In this document: positions 32,246-41,722 of the stretch, piece by piece
Layout of the letters: each line of letters begins with the position of its first letter
How positions within the stretch are numbered: the stretch's first letter is position 1
NCBI RefSeq assembly: GCF_000308495.1
Contig: NZ_BAFU01000049.1
Span: 1-64,000, forward strand
Length of the DNA stretch: 64,000 nucleotides
Origin: Nocardia brevicatena NBRC 12119
Lineage (GTDB): Bacteria; Actinomycetota; Actinomycetes; Mycobacteriales; Mycobacteriaceae
Direction: 5' to 3'
The notes under the pieces: model-generated
Seen by the model: only the letters and a program-made list of their open reading frames with translations
The model's database searches: none
Told to the model about the DNA's origin: nothing
Translations under genes and position numbers: made by a program

Positions 32246-32860
32246 GTGGCGGTGCCTGTCACGGGGAAAGGTGCCACTGTGAAGGCCACGGCGAAATCGA
32301 CGTCTTCGGGCCGGACCGGGTTCCTCGCCGTGGCGGGTGGCCGGCGCATGGCGGTCGCCGTGTTGTCGATGGAACGGACCATCCATGGCGCGGGCACGGA
32401 CTGGCGAGCCATCGGCGAGGATACGGTCGCGTTGGTGGTCTACATCCTCATCCTCGTCTGGGAATTCCGCATCGTGTTCGTGTCGTTCGCCGCGGCCTTC
32501 CTCTGGTTCCGCGCGCCGGCCGCCCGTTCCGGCCGTACCAGGGTGGGTGCCGACCTCGCGGCGAAACTGGTCGGTATGGGTTGGACCATGGCGGTGCTGT
32601 TGTTCGCGGGCGGGTTCTCGACCACCGGCGGTGAATGGTTTCGGATGTGGGCCAACGAAGAGGTGAACGTCTCGTACGCCGTGCTGCAGAACTTCCTGAT
32701 CGCGGTCGTGGGGCCGACCCTCTCGTGCACTGCCGGAGGATTCTCGGCGGGCCGGGATGTCGGAGTAGTCGGTGGCGCCGATGTGCAAAGCATTCGAATA
32801 CCCGGCATTTCGGCGCGCCGATATGATAAGTTACCGAAAAGAAATATTTGTGTGGTATAA
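32246..32860 (+). CDS. Hypothetical membrane protein
   Basis: Two hydrophobic helices are evident (DTVALVVYILILVWEF with following FVSFAAAFLWF, then LVGMGWTMAVLLFAGGF) and possibly a third (VLQNFLIAVVGPTL). I recognise no family. The GTG at 32246 has no clear ribosome site; later starts (ATG 32348) are possible. The last 20 codons run into an AT-rich promoter region, which suggests a frayed 3' end. It may be real but damaged. Confidence 0.4.
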   Translation: MAVPVTGKGATVKATAKSTSSGRTGFLAVAGGRRMAVAVLSMERTIHGAGTDWRAIGEDTVALVVYILILVWEFRIVFVSFAAAFLWFRAPAARSGRTRVGADLAAKLVGMGWTMAVLLFAGGFSTTGGEWFRMWANEEVNVSYAVLQNFLIAVVGPTLSCTAGGFSAGRDVGVVGGADVQSIRIPGISARRYDKLPKRNICVV

Positions 32861-32861
32861 T
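32831..32861 (+). promoter_or_regulatory. Strong sigma-70-like promoter for the methyltransferase gene
   Basis: TTACCG (32831-32836) and a perfect TATAAT (32856-32861) are 19 bases apart in an AT-rich island unusual for this genome. It lies 67 bases before ATG 32928. A consensus -10 suggests strong expression or foreign origin. Confidence 0.6.
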
Positions 32862-32927
32862 GCCGGCAGCATTGAGAATTCCTGTCTAGCACCGGTTCTC
32901 CAACCGATGCCGATGAAGGGTTTTCCG

Positions 32928-33764
32928 ATGCAGAACGGCACTCCGAGCCGGACCGCGCTGATGGCGGCGGCGGCACGCGCGGCCCACCTGGTGATCGACC
33001 GCGCACCATTTCTGTTCCACGACACCATTGCCGCGGTCCTGCTGGGCGAGCGGGCAGAGGAGTTGATCGGCTACCACCGGCGATACGGCGACCACCCGAT
33101 TCTCTCCGGCGCCCGCGCCCAGGTGACCACACGCAGCCGGTACACCGAGACCAGGCTCACCGCGTCGGGGCACACCCGGTACGTGCTGCTGGGTGCGGGT
33201 CTGGACACCTTCGCCTATCGTTCGGGCGGCCACATCACCGTCTTCGAAGTCGACCATCCCTCCACGCAACCGTGGAAGCGAGACCTGCTGTCGGCGGCGG
33301 GAATCGCGCCCACCGACGTCGGATTCATCGGTGTCGACTTCGAAAAGGGTTCCCTGGCAGAGGGTTTGGCGGCCCACGGGCTCGACACGGGATGCCCCGC
33401 CCTGGTGAGCCGGCTCGGCGTGAGCATGTACCTGACCGAGCGCGCCATCGAGCGCACCCTGGGTGCCCTGAGCCACTGCGCGCCCGGCACCGAACTGATC
33501 ATGGAATACGCCCTGCCGCCCCACCTGCGCGATGAGCGCGGCGCGGCCTATGCCGAACTCGCCATCGCCGCCTCCGCGGACCACGGTGAACCCTGGCTCG
33601 GCTATTTCACGCCCGACAAGCTCTCGGCGCTACTGACCGAATACGGTTTCACCGTCCTGGAACATATCTCACAGCGTGACGCCGTCGCCTCGGCATTGTG
33701 GCAGCGCTCCGACGGCCTGCGACCCGCCGACCTCTGCCGACTGGTCCGTGCAGTCGTGCGATGA
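32928..33764 (+). CDS. SAM-dependent methyltransferase, UPF0677/LCMT-like
   Basis: A 278-residue methyltransferase of the large mycobacterial/nocardial UPF0677 family. It has the family motif YVLLGAGLDTFAYR (SAM loop, near residue 84), FEVDHPSTQPWKR with the acidic residue for the ribose, and SRLGVSMYLTERAIERTL. The C-terminal part FTPDKLSALLTEYGF is typical. ATG 32928 with AAGGG ahead is used. Members methylate small metabolites or lipids; the target is unknown. It has its own strong promoter and no co-directional partner closer than 165 bases. Confidence 0.88.
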   Translation: MQNGTPSRTALMAAAARAAHLVIDRAPFLFHDTIAAVLLGERAEELIGYHRRYGDHPILSGARAQVTTRSRYTETRLTASGHTRYVLLGAGLDTFAYRSGGHITVFEVDHPSTQPWKRDLLSAAGIAPTDVGFIGVDFEKGSLAEGLAAHGLDTGCPALVSRLGVSMYLTERAIERTLGALSHCAPGTELIMEYALPPHLRDERGAAYAELAIAASADHGEPWLGYFTPDKLSALLTEYGFTVLEHISQRDAVASALWQRSDGLRPADLCRLVRAVVR

Positions 33765-33931
33765 GAGACCCACGGTTGTGTACCCGTTGGCCACCGCATC
33801 TCATACCGGGGGGTGAGTTCCCGGCACTACACCGGGGGTAGCCGTCGACCTCCCTCGGCTCGGAGAAGGGCGGGGAAAGCCCTCCCGAGCGGGACGGCCA
33901 CGACCGCCTCGGATCCATAGCGTCCCCGGTC

Positions 33932-34678
33932 ATGGCTCCATCGAAGAATGCCACCCGACGGCTGCGTCACCGGACTTTGCTGCGGGTGGCCCTCGCCGTC
34001 GCCGTGCTCGCCGGGACGGGCGCGATTCTGTCCGTCCCCACGGCCACGGCCGCCGATCTCGTTCCCACGCTCACCCCGGCAGCAGTGGCCGTGCGGGCAC
34101 TGACCTCCGACGCGCCGGAGGCGGCCGCGGTGATACCGGGCGACTTCCGGGCCGTAACCGGGTACAGCCCGGTAATGGTCGACGGCCTGCCGGCCGCCCC
34201 GCACGGCTCGTGCTCGTCGCCGGTGACCTTGCCGGTGGAATTCGAGCCGGCCTGCCAGGCACACGATCTCGGCTACGATCTGCTGCGCTACGCCGAACAC
34301 CGCGGTGGTCCGCTCGGCCCCTGGGCTCGGCAAGCGCTGGACCGGACTCTCGCCGACCGAATGCGGGCGGTCTGCGCACACCGTCCGGACCCGCTACCAC
34401 GGGCACGCTGCGTCGCAATGGCCGAGGTGGCCACGGTCGCCGTCGATCTCAACTCGAGGCGGCAGGGCTACGGCGTTCCCGTGGTGGAGCGTTTCAGCCC
34501 TTTCGAGACGGCCACCACCTGGCTACCGCGTATTCTCGTCATGTTCGTACCGGTCCTCGCCGCCCTCCTGTTGCTGCGCGGCACGGCCGGGCCGCGACTG
34601 TCCACGCGGGCTCTGGCGGAGCGTCGGCGGTCCGGGGCGCACCCGCTCACCCCGCACGGCGGGAATTCTCATGTCTGA
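33932..34678 (+). CDS. Secreted/anchored prokaryotic phospholipase A2
   Basis: A 248-residue protein. A signal peptide (LRVALAVAVLAGTGAILS, ATA at residue 40) leads to a prokaryotic phospholipase A2 domain: Cys94, Cys108 and the catalytic His111-Asp112 in ACQAHDLGYDLLR, followed by the second helix with CAHRPDPLPRARC. Hydrolysis of the sn-2 ester of phospholipids is expected. A C-terminal helix (ILVMFVPVLAALLLL) and basic tail can anchor it to the membrane, unlike free actinobacterial PLA2s. Its stop overlaps the next gene by 8 bases, so the two are made together. Confidence 0.87.
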   Translation: MAPSKNATRRLRHRTLLRVALAVAVLAGTGAILSVPTATAADLVPTLTPAAVAVRALTSDAPEAAAVIPGDFRAVTGYSPVMVDGLPAAPHGSCSSPVTLPVEFEPACQAHDLGYDLLRYAEHRGGPLGPWARQALDRTLADRMRAVCAHRPDPLPRARCVAMAEVATVAVDLNSRRQGYGVPVVERFSPFETATTWLPRILVMFVPVLAALLLLRGTAGPRLSTRALAERRRSGAHPLTPHGGNSHV

Positions 34679-36113
34679 CACCGCGCCGACCCGGACTTTC
34701 GCCGCAACCCTCCTACCTCCGATCCGCCTACCGGGTCCGGGTTTCCGTTCGGTCCGGGTCCGGCCGCCGTGGCGATGGCCGCGGGTCGGAACCACTCTCG
34801 CCGCCGGCCTCGGCACCCTGGTGTCGCTGGCCCCCGGTCTTCTGCCCCGTACGCCGACAACCCAGGCCGTACTCACCGGTCTGCTGGTCGCCGTCGCGTT
34901 CGCGTTCGCGGGCCTCATCCGACTCGTGATACGACGACGCGGCAACCGCGCGGGAGATCCGACGGGCCCGCGGCGTCTCATCCTGGCCGTCGCGGTGATC
35001 GCGGTCCTCGCCATGGTGATTCACGCCGGGGCATGGCAGAACACGCTGCGAGCCGCCATGGGCGTAGCCTCCATCGGACCGGGGTACTGGGTGCGCTGGG
35101 GTGTCGGCACGGCCCTGCTCACCGGGTCGCTGATGCTGGTGGTTCGCGGTAGCCGACGGTTGCTGCGATGGGTTGGGTGGTCCCGGGTCGCAGTGACGGC
35201 CGTGGTCGCGGGCCTGCTGGTGGCGTTTTTCGGGGTGCCCGCCCTGGTGGATTGGGGAAGGGGGACATACGCTGCCGCGAACGCCTCGGTCGATCCGGAT
35301 ATGGTCCGACCGGCTACGTTCACCCGTTCCGGGAGCGCCGAGTCAATGGTGAACTGGACCTCGCTGGGCCGGGAAGGCCAACGGTTCGTCACGAGCGGTC
35401 CATCGGGCGCGGTACGGGTGTACGTCGGGCTGCGGTCGGCGCCGGATCTGGCCGGCCGCGCCGAGCTGGCGGTGCGGGAATTGGAACGGACCGGTGGTTT
35501 CGACCGGTCGCATCTGGTGATCGCCGTGCCTACCGGCTCGGGGTGGGTGGATGCCCGGGCGTTGGAGGGTTTCGGCATGCGTTTCGGCGGTGATGTCGCG
35601 GTGGTCGCGCTGCAATACTCCTATGCTCCGAGCTGGGCCACCTTTATCTTCGGCCGCCGGGCCGCCGCGGTCTCCGCACAGGCATTGTTCACCGCGGTCG
35701 AGAAATACGCCGCAACCCTGCCACGGCCGCCGCGGCTGTATCTGTACGGGCAGAGTCTGGGTGCACTCGGCGGTAGCGCGGTATTCACCGATCCCGCCGA
35801 ACAGAACCGTCGAGCATGCTCGGTGCTGTGGGCCGGGAAACCGGGTGGTGGTGGCCCGGAGCCCGGGGCGCGCACAGCCGTCCTGGCGAATATCTCCGAT
35901 CCGGTGGTGCACTGGTCCCCGGGGTTGCTGTGGCGTCCGCCGAACCTGAGTGCCACTCGCCGCGACGCTCCCATTCCCCGGTGGCTGCCGGTGGTGAGCT
36001 TCCTCCAGACCACGGCCGACCTGCTCGGGGCGCTGGACGCACCGCCCGGTCACGGCCACCGGTACGGCATCGACCAGGGCACCGTCCTGCCCCCCTGCGA
36101 CCGAACCGGGTAA
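34671..36113 (+). CDS. Membrane alpha/beta-hydrolase (Abhydrolase_9/DUF2319 type)
   Basis: A 480-residue protein. Four membrane helices fill the first 190 residues (GLGTLVSLAPGLL, GLLVAVAFAFAGLI, RLILAVAVIAVLAMVIH, LLTGSLMLVV and one more near 180). An extracytoplasmic alpha/beta-hydrolase follows with nucleophile motif LYGQSLGALGG and a late His in HRYGIDQG. This is the mycobacterial DUF2319 layout. ATG 34671 sits inside the end of the PLA2 gene. Coupling to a phospholipase suggests lipid remodelling or use of host/environmental lipids; this is inferred. Confidence 0.85.
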   Translation: MSDTAPTRTFAATLLPPIRLPGPGFRSVRVRPPWRWPRVGTTLAAGLGTLVSLAPGLLPRTPTTQAVLTGLLVAVAFAFAGLIRLVIRRRGNRAGDPTGPRRLILAVAVIAVLAMVIHAGAWQNTLRAAMGVASIGPGYWVRWGVGTALLTGSLMLVVRGSRRLLRWVGWSRVAVTAVVAGLLVAFFGVPALVDWGRGTYAAANASVDPDMVRPATFTRSGSAESMVNWTSLGREGQRFVTSGPSGAVRVYVGLRSAPDLAGRAELAVRELERTGGFDRSHLVIAVPTGSGWVDARALEGFGMRFGGDVAVVALQYSYAPSWATFIFGRRAAAVSAQALFTAVEKYAATLPRPPRLYLYGQSLGALGGSAVFTDPAEQNRRACSVLWAGKPGGGGPEPGARTAVLANISDPVVHWSPGLLWRPPNLSATRRDAPIPRWLPVVSFLQTTADLLGALDAPPGHGHRYGIDQGTVLPPCDRTG

Positions 36114-36308
36114 CCGTCTCGCCCCCGCGGCCGGTGCCTCATGCCTCGGATCCAGGACTCGCGCTCCGGTCGTCGATGAATCCACGTCGCGTCATTTCCG
36201 GCCCGCGGCCCGGCCGTATCCCTTCGCCTGGTTCGGATCGGTGCGAATCCGAACCGTAGTAGCGTTTCGAATAACTGTGAGAGCACAGGTTCGACCCGGT
36301 CCGTCTCG

Positions 36309-37546
36309 TTATTGGTGCCGGTGGCTTCCGCTCGTCGGTGAGCGCTGGAATCGCAAGGGGAGGGTGAGGAAACCCGCGATGGCGGTACCGGGCCGACGAC
36401 GAGGTTCGCCGTCGAGCTCGAACCAGGTGGTTCTGTCGATTATCTCCTGAAGCAGGATCTCCATCTCGAGTTCCGCGAGCGGTGCACCGATACACCGATG
36501 AATACCGACTCCGAACGCGACGTGGGGATTGGAAGAACGGTCCAGATCGAAGGTATGGGGGTCGGGGAATTTGTCGGGGTCGCGATTGGCCGACGCGTAA
36601 TTCAATGCGACCAGTTCCCCATCGGGTATGGTCCTGTCGTGCAGTCGAACCGCCGTCGTCGTCGTGCGGGCGATCTGGTGTAAAGGGGTCTCCAATCTGA
36701 GGATCTCCTGGATCGCCGCAGTGCGCAGGGCAGGCTCCTCCCGGAGACGACGCTGGTCTTCCAGGTGGGTGGCGAGGTGAACAGCAGACTCGTGAGTGCG
36801 GCGTTCGTGGTATCCGACCCCGCGGCCAGAGACTGTACGAAGCAGGAAACGATGTCGTCGTCGGTGATGGGTTCGCCCGCGGCCTGAGCGGCGAGAAAGC
36901 CGCTCATCATGTCGATGTCCGGGTTCCGGGGGTGTGCCCTGCGCTCCGCCAACAGCTCGCTGCCCAGTCTCGCCCATACGGCGATGGATTCCGCTACCAG
37001 CTCATCCGCGTTTTTCGTCTCCCGCGCCACCTGTGAAACAACCCGCACCGACCGCACCAGCGGCGCGACGGCATCATCACCCATATCGAACAACGTCGCT
37101 ACCGCGTATGGTGGGAGCACAGCGGTGATCCCTGGAACGACATCCGCGCTGCCATCCGCCAGTAGCGGCTCGAGAGCGTCGATCACGAATGCGCGGAGAC
37201 GCGATCGGAGCCGCCCGATCTGCGTACGCGAATAGTATTTCATCATGATCTTCCGCCAGAAGGTATGTTCGGGCGGATTCAGCCCCAGCGGAATGATATT
37301 GCGAAACGAACCCCGCGCCTCCACGAACGGGATCTCACTCTTGAACGTCTCGGGGTCCTTGGCTGCGGCAACGACATCGCCGTAGCGGACCAGCATCCAA
37401 TAGCCACCGAACGCATCGGTGCGTGCGACCGGGCACGAACGACGTAATGTCGTATAGACATCGTGGACTTCAGGGTGGTCGGTCGGCCGGAAATCCTGTT
37501 CGAAATCCGTGTGGCCGGCCGGACCGCCGGTTGGGGGAACAGTCAT
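36309..37546 (-). pseudogene. Frameshifted cytochrome P450
   Basis: The 5' frame (37546 to about 36780) gives a P450 up to the I-helix: SLAAGSDTTNAALTSLLF. The rest continues in the next frame from HLATHLEDQRRLREEP to the ExxR motif EILR, the heme loop FGVGIHRCIGAP and a normal end at 36309. One base is missing near 36778. All P450 landmarks are otherwise intact, so the break is recent, a sequencing error, or rarely a programmed shift. The sequence at the break is no slippery heptamer. It lies in the same unit as the ABM protein at 38343, which carries the shared 16-bp palindrome. Confidence 0.8.
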
Positions 37547-37866
37547 CTGAAACCTCTTCCCGTATATGGAGAGCGTTGTTTCCCGACCGTGTCAAGTGCG
37601 GCAACTCGGGCGGCGCTCGATCCAGGGACGGGACGATTCGTCCGGTCGGCCGATTCGAGGTCAGGAGCCGTGGGCGGACTCAGGGGCATCCGGAAACGGC
37701 TCCGACCGGCTCTCGGGGTGGTTGATGGATTGTCGGTAGAGCAGGGACCTTCAACGGGGTTTGAGGTGATATCGCTCGGAAAAGTGGTTCGCAGTGGGTG
37801 GGTATGTCGAATACGCCGTGATTCCCTGCGCGCCGCCGCTACGGGGAGCAGCGCGGAGGGGATACC
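37547..37866. other. Gap between ABM protein and P450 genes
   Basis: No gene is supported here on either strand. A 320-base gap inside an apparent unit suggests the P450 may have its own promoter; GAAGAGG precedes its ATG. Confidence 0.4.
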
Positions 37867-38343
37867 TCATTCGTGAAGCCAGTGGATCTCACCCACCATC
37901 TCGGCGCCCGCCGGTACCAGGGCTGGGTGATCGGCCGACAATCGCCGTAGGATGTCCGCATCCAGGTGCTCAATGGAGGTTTCCGTCGAAACCGGGATAT
38001 CGTAACGAATGTTATGCATCTGCCGGAACTCCCACTCGTAATCGCGCCGATTGGGATGCGCGGTCACGAACTCCTCACTTGTCCGCCATCTTTCGAAATG
38101 GTGAATATGGTCCCATTGGGTGATGGATATGAAAAGGCAGTGATCATGAGAGCCGGAAAGTCTGCGGAGGTGGAATTCACGGATTCCGGGTACACCGTCC
38201 AGAGTGGCGAAAGCCGACGCGAACGAGTCTTTGATCCAAGGATCGAAGTGGGCAGGCCCTGATATGCAGTTGGCCACCGCGACAAGGGCTTCGGGGTCGC
38301 TTTTCGACTCCGATTCGGATTCCGGCATCAAGTATATCGGCAT
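37867..38343 (-). CDS. Dimeric alpha/beta-barrel (ABM-like) protein
   Basis: A 158-residue protein with the ferredoxin-like fold of antibiotic biosynthesis monooxygenase/EthD proteins: FASAFATLDGVPGIREFHL, then CLFISITQWDHIHHFERW and a helix SEEFVTAHPNRRDYEWEF. ATG 38343 has AAGGG six bases ahead. Such proteins are cofactor-free oxygenases or small stabilising partners beside P450s. It is the first gene after the 16-bp palindrome at 38409 and precedes the broken P450. Confidence 0.65.
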   Translation of the reverse strand: MPIYLMPESESESKSDPEALVAVANCISGPAHFDPWIKDSFASAFATLDGVPGIREFHLRRLSGSHDHCLFISITQWDHIHHFERWRTSEEFVTAHPNRRDYEWEFRQMHNIRYDIPVSTETSIEHLDADILRRLSADHPALVPAGAEMVGEIHWLHE

Positions 38344-38716
38344 CGGTTACCCTTGAGATAGAACGGCGTGGTCAACGGAATGGTTGTCGATCGGATACGA
38401 GGGGGCAAGTAGGGGAACCCCTACATCAAGGAATTGCCGGGAACCGGGCCGGCGACCGAGACGCGGCCGGTCGACCGGCTGAGGAGGGTTATGCTCTGCG
38501 ACCGGAAAAACTCTGCGGCATCCTGCCGAATCCATCCACCTCGCGGTGTGGTCCGTGGCTCATGCTCTTCCGTGGAAATGTGCGAGCGGTGAGCGGAATG
38601 GGGCCGCTCGGTCTGCTGCGATGTCGGATATTGTGATCGAAACCGGTTCGGGTATACGTTTGGTTTCGTCACCCGATCGCGGAGCGAAGTCGACGAGTAA
38701 TATATGGAGGCACCCG
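38344..38716. other. Intergenic control region of the ABM and SRPBCC genes
   Basis: No gene is supported. The palindrome at 38409-38424 is the only clear element. A short rightward frame over 38546-38716 leads into the SRPBCC gene but lacks a ribosome site. Confidence 0.45.
38409..38424. promoter_or_regulatory. Palindromic operator shared by two P450 units (copy 1)
   Basis: GTAGGGGAACCCCTAC has perfect 7-bp arms around AA. It lies 65 bases before the ABM start. The copy at 41826 matches at 14 of 16 positions. The form resembles LuxR-type dyads; the regulator is not in the window as far as I can tell. Confidence 0.65.
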
Positions 38717-39148
38717 GTGCGGAGGATAGATACATCCATTCGGATTGCGGCGGAGCCCGACCGGGTGTGGCAGGTATTGACCGACTTCTCCGCGTACCCG
38801 GAGTGGAATCCGTTCTTCGTGGCCGTGGACGGCCACCTCGCGCCGGGCGCGAGACTGGCCATGCATACCAAAATCACCGCCACCTCGAAACCGCGCGTCT
38901 TCCGCGTAACGGTTCGCACTGTCGAAGCACCCCGCAGATTGGTATGGGATGGGGGCTTCGCGATGCGCGGCCTCGGCAACGGCGAGCACGGTTTCGAGCT
39001 CGCCTATGCCGACGACGCGACGATGCTGCGGAACTACGAGTACTTCTCCGGTCTCGCCGCCCCGTTGTTGGGCCGGTTGGCCACCGTGTTCGAAAGCCGG
39101 TACCACGAACTCAATCAAGCGCTTGCGGATCGGGTATCACGGTTATGA
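38717..39148 (+). CDS. SRPBCC-family protein
   Basis: A 143-residue START/Bet v1-like hydrophobic-pocket protein: TSIRIAAEPDRVWQVLTDF, YPEWNPFFV, APRRLVWDGGFAMRGLGNGE and the long C-terminal helix ATVFESRYHELNQAL. Start GTG 38717 is set by GGAGG six bases ahead. Members bind lipids or act as polyketide cyclases. It is divergent from the ABM-P450 unit and may handle the same lipophilic compound. Confidence 0.8.
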   Translation: MRRIDTSIRIAAEPDRVWQVLTDFSAYPEWNPFFVAVDGHLAPGARLAMHTKITATSKPRVFRVTVRTVEAPRRLVWDGGFAMRGLGNGEHGFELAYADDATMLRNYEYFSGLAAPLLGRLATVFESRYHELNQALADRVSRL

Positions 39149-39265
39149 CGAACCCGGTAACGCGCCGCGCCGAACGGTGAGGCGGCGCAATCGTGCCGGG
39201 AAGTCCGCCGAGGTGTCGATGCCGACGCCGGTAGCCCGCGGCGGCTCCGACCACGTGTGCAGTCC

Positions 39266-40291
39266 TCATTTATCCGCTCCTTCCGGATAGAACTGTCGGG
39301 TCCATTTGCGATAGGCGCCGATCGGTCCGTCACCTGCCGTCAGTGCCGGGCGCGGCACGTATTTCTTGTTGTCCCAGATCGGCTGGTCACGGCGCAGCTC
39401 CAGTACCACTCCCCGCAGAACGGCACGGCTCAGCAATGCTTCCACGGGCCACAGCAGGGCGCGTCCCAAACGCCCCCGGCCGCGTGAACGTACGGTCGTG
39501 CCGACATGGACATCCACTTCCCGTTCACCGGTCGGAGTCGTCAACACGAGTTGTCGCAGCGTCCATCCCAGATCGAGGCTCAGTTCGACAAGCGAGAACC
39601 CGAGGCCGTCCACACGAATGGAGATCTCGGTGCGGATACCGCGCGTACCGGGGAACGGACGTCGGAACGAATACCGGGCACGCAAACGCGGGCCGTCGGC
39701 GGTGAGCTTGTCGACCGTGCGCACCTCGTCGAATCGATGCAGGACCGCCAAATGGCCGATATCGACGCTGTTCTCGGTCACTTCTTGCGGATGGCTGCGG
39801 AACCGCATCTTCTTGGTCCGCCACCGGAGCCATTCCGGTGATTCGTCCGGCGCCTCGATTTCCCATGTCACTTCATCGGTGGGGCCATGCCAGGCCATTA
39901 CCACTCCGCATACCTCACGCAGTGGAAAGACCCGCAGGCGGGCGCTGGGTGGCGGTGGACCGTAGGGCGTCGAGGTGCATCGGCCCGATGTGGAGAACTT
40001 GAAACCGTGAAAAGGACACCGTAGTTCCTCGCCCTCGACGCTTCCGCCGTAGGCGAAATGCGCCCCGAGATGGGGGCAATAGGCCGAGACGGCGGCGGCA
40101 TCACCGGAATCCGTGCGATACAGCACGATTTCCCGGTCCATAAAGCGCCTCTTCACGATTTTTCCCGGTGTCAACTCGGAAGAGAAGGCGACGGCGAACC
40201 AACCGTAAGGAAAGGGCGGCGGGGTGTCGGGCAGCAGGTCTCGGTCGACGTGGCTGTTGCGCTCGGCGCGTAGAGGAGAAGAGGTAGGCAT
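39266..40291 (-). CDS. Rieske non-heme iron oxygenase
   Basis: A 341-residue oxygenase subunit. Rieske ligands are Cys72-His74 (CPHLGAH) and Cys92-His95 (CPFHGF). The mononuclear iron motif DIGHLAVLH gives both His residues; the bridging Asp is in VDIG. The length, the single-subunit form and the cap sequence resemble KshA and other steroid/terpenoid hydroxylases more than ring-hydroxylating dioxygenases. No ferredoxin reductase gene is nearby, so reductase must come from elsewhere. ATG 40291 follows the P450 by 45 bases with no strong ribosome site. It is co-transcribed with the P450. Confidence 0.87.
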   Translation of the reverse strand: MPTSSPLRAERNSHVDRDLLPDTPPPFPYGWFAVAFSSELTPGKIVKRRFMDREIVLYRTDSGDAAAVSAYCPHLGAHFAYGGSVEGEELRCPFHGFKFSTSGRCTSTPYGPPPPSARLRVFPLREVCGVVMAWHGPTDEVTWEIEAPDESPEWLRWRTKKMRFRSHPQEVTENSVDIGHLAVLHRFDEVRTVDKLTADGPRLRARYSFRRPFPGTRGIRTEISIRVDGLGFSLVELSLDLGWTLRQLVLTTPTGEREVDVHVGTTVRSRGRGRLGRALLWPVEALLSRAVLRGVVLELRRDQPIWDNKKYVPRPALTAGDGPIGAYRKWTRQFYPEGADK

Positions 40292-40336
40292 GGGCACCAA
40301 TACAGTGGAGAAGGTGAACAGTTTCTGATGCGATTG

Positions 40337-41722
40337 TTACGGTGTGTTCTCTCGTGGTGAGAGGCGGACTGTGTATGGTTTTGCGGGTTGGAGTGTGAGG
40401 CTGGCTTTCGGTGGGATCTCTGTGGTATCGGTGGGGGTCATTCGGAAGCGTTGCAGTATCATCGCCATGGCCAGTTGCATCTCGGCCATGGCGAATGTGT
40501 TGCCGATGCACAGCCTCGGTCCCGCGCCGAATGGGTAGAAACCGGGTTTGTCGCCGATGATTCCATCCTGATCGGTAAATCGATCGGGGTTGAATTGTTC
40601 GGGTTGGTCCCAGAAGTCGCGGTGCCGGTGGATCAGATAGTAGCTCCAGAAGACCAGGGTGCCTGCAGATATGTGGTAGCCGGAGATCTCGTCATCTGTT
40701 TCGGCCCGGCGCAGCAGTTGCCATGCGGGGGGATACAGTCGCAGTGTTTCCAGGACGACTCGTCTGATGCAGGCGAGCTGGGTTGTGTCGGAGATATCGG
40801 GGTGGCGCCCGCCGAGTACGCGGTCGACTTCTTCGGTGAGGCGTTGTTCGGTTTCGGGGTGGCGGCCGAGTAGGTACCAGGCCCAGCACAGGGTGGTTGC
40901 ACTGGTTTCGTGTCCGGCGAAGAGCATGGTGAGCACTTCGTCGTGGAGTTGGGTATCGCTCATGGCTTCGCCGGTGTCGGCGTCGCGGGCCTGGATCATC
41001 AGCGACAGCAGGCTGGTGTTGTCGCCGTCTTCGCGGCGCTGCCGTGCGATCATGTCGTAGACGATTTCGTCCAGAGTTGCCATGGCCCGGTGGAATCGTC
41101 GGTGGCCGGGGGTCGGTACCGACAGTGGTATCAGCGGGAACCGCATGTAGGTGGCCAGTTCTTCGGTGGAGGTCTCCACCGAGGTGGTGAACCGGCGGAT
41201 CACCGTGTCCGGAGGGTTCATGCCGAACAGGGCGCGTACGACGATGCGTAGGGTGAGGTTGCTCATCTCGGCGCGCAGGTCGAGTGTGTCGTTTCGTGCG
41301 CAAACCGTTCCCCATCGCTCGAGGGTTTCGGCGATGGTGCTCGTCATGATCTGGCCGAAGGTGGTGATGTGCTTGCGGTGGAAGGCGGGTTGCAGCAGGC
41401 GGCGTTGGCTGAGCCATCCGGGCCGGGCGGCGGTTGCCAGCCCATTGCCAAAGAAGTTGCGGGCCATATCGAAGGACGGGCCGTGGCGGTCGTAGTTTCG
41501 ATGGTGGCGTTTGAGGATGTGATCGACGTGGTCGGGGTGGTTGACCACGACGAACGGCAGTTTGGGTATGTCGACGGCGACCACGTCGCCGTAGGTTTGC
41601 ACGGCGTGGGCCAAAAAGGGCAGGGGAGAACGCTGGAAGGAGATCGCCGTCCGAAACTTTCCGTGCGGTCCGGGGATGTTCTCCTTGGGCCGCTGGGCGG
41701 CCGGAGACGAGATGGAGGTCAT
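40337..41722 (-). CDS. Cytochrome P450
   Basis: A 461-residue soluble P450. The I-helix reads MLFAGHETSATTL, ExxR is ETLRLYPP, and the heme loop is FGAGPRLCIGNTFAM. PAWQLLRRAE and the long Pro-rich N-terminus ENIPGPHG resemble the CYP102/CYP4-like type that acts on fatty acids or terpenoids. All catalytic landmarks are intact, unlike the P450 at 36309. It heads a two-gene unit with a Rieske oxygenase. The 16-bp palindrome at 41826 lies 103 bases upstream. Confidence 0.9.
   Translation of the reverse strand: MTSISSPAAQRPKENIPGPHGKFRTAISFQRSPLPFLAHAVQTYGDVVAVDIPKLPFVVVNHPDHVDHILKRHHRNYDRHGPSFDMARNFFGNGLATAARPGWLSQRRLLQPAFHRKHITTFGQIMTSTIAETLERWGTVCARNDTLDLRAEMSNLTLRIVVRALFGMNPPDTVIRRFTTSVETSTEELATYMRFPLIPLSVPTPGHRRFHRAMATLDEIVYDMIARQRREDGDNTSLLSLMIQARDADTGEAMSDTQLHDEVLTMLFAGHETSATTLCWAWYLLGRHPETEQRLTEEVDRVLGGRHPDISDTTQLACIRRVVLETLRLYPPAWQLLRRAETDDEISGYHISAGTLVFWSYYLIHRHRDFWDQPEQFNPDRFTDQDGIIGDKPGFYPFGAGPRLCIGNTFAMAEMQLAMAMILQRFRMTPTDTTEIPPKASLTLQPAKPYTVRLSPRENTP

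Noticed and set aside
31022-32788. 588-codon leftward open frame opposite the UvrA-like gene
   Set aside because: Shadow of the UvrA frame; no domain.
38409-38424. DosR box or PimM-type site
   Set aside because: The dyad is similar in style but does not match either consensus, and no cognate regulator is adjacent.
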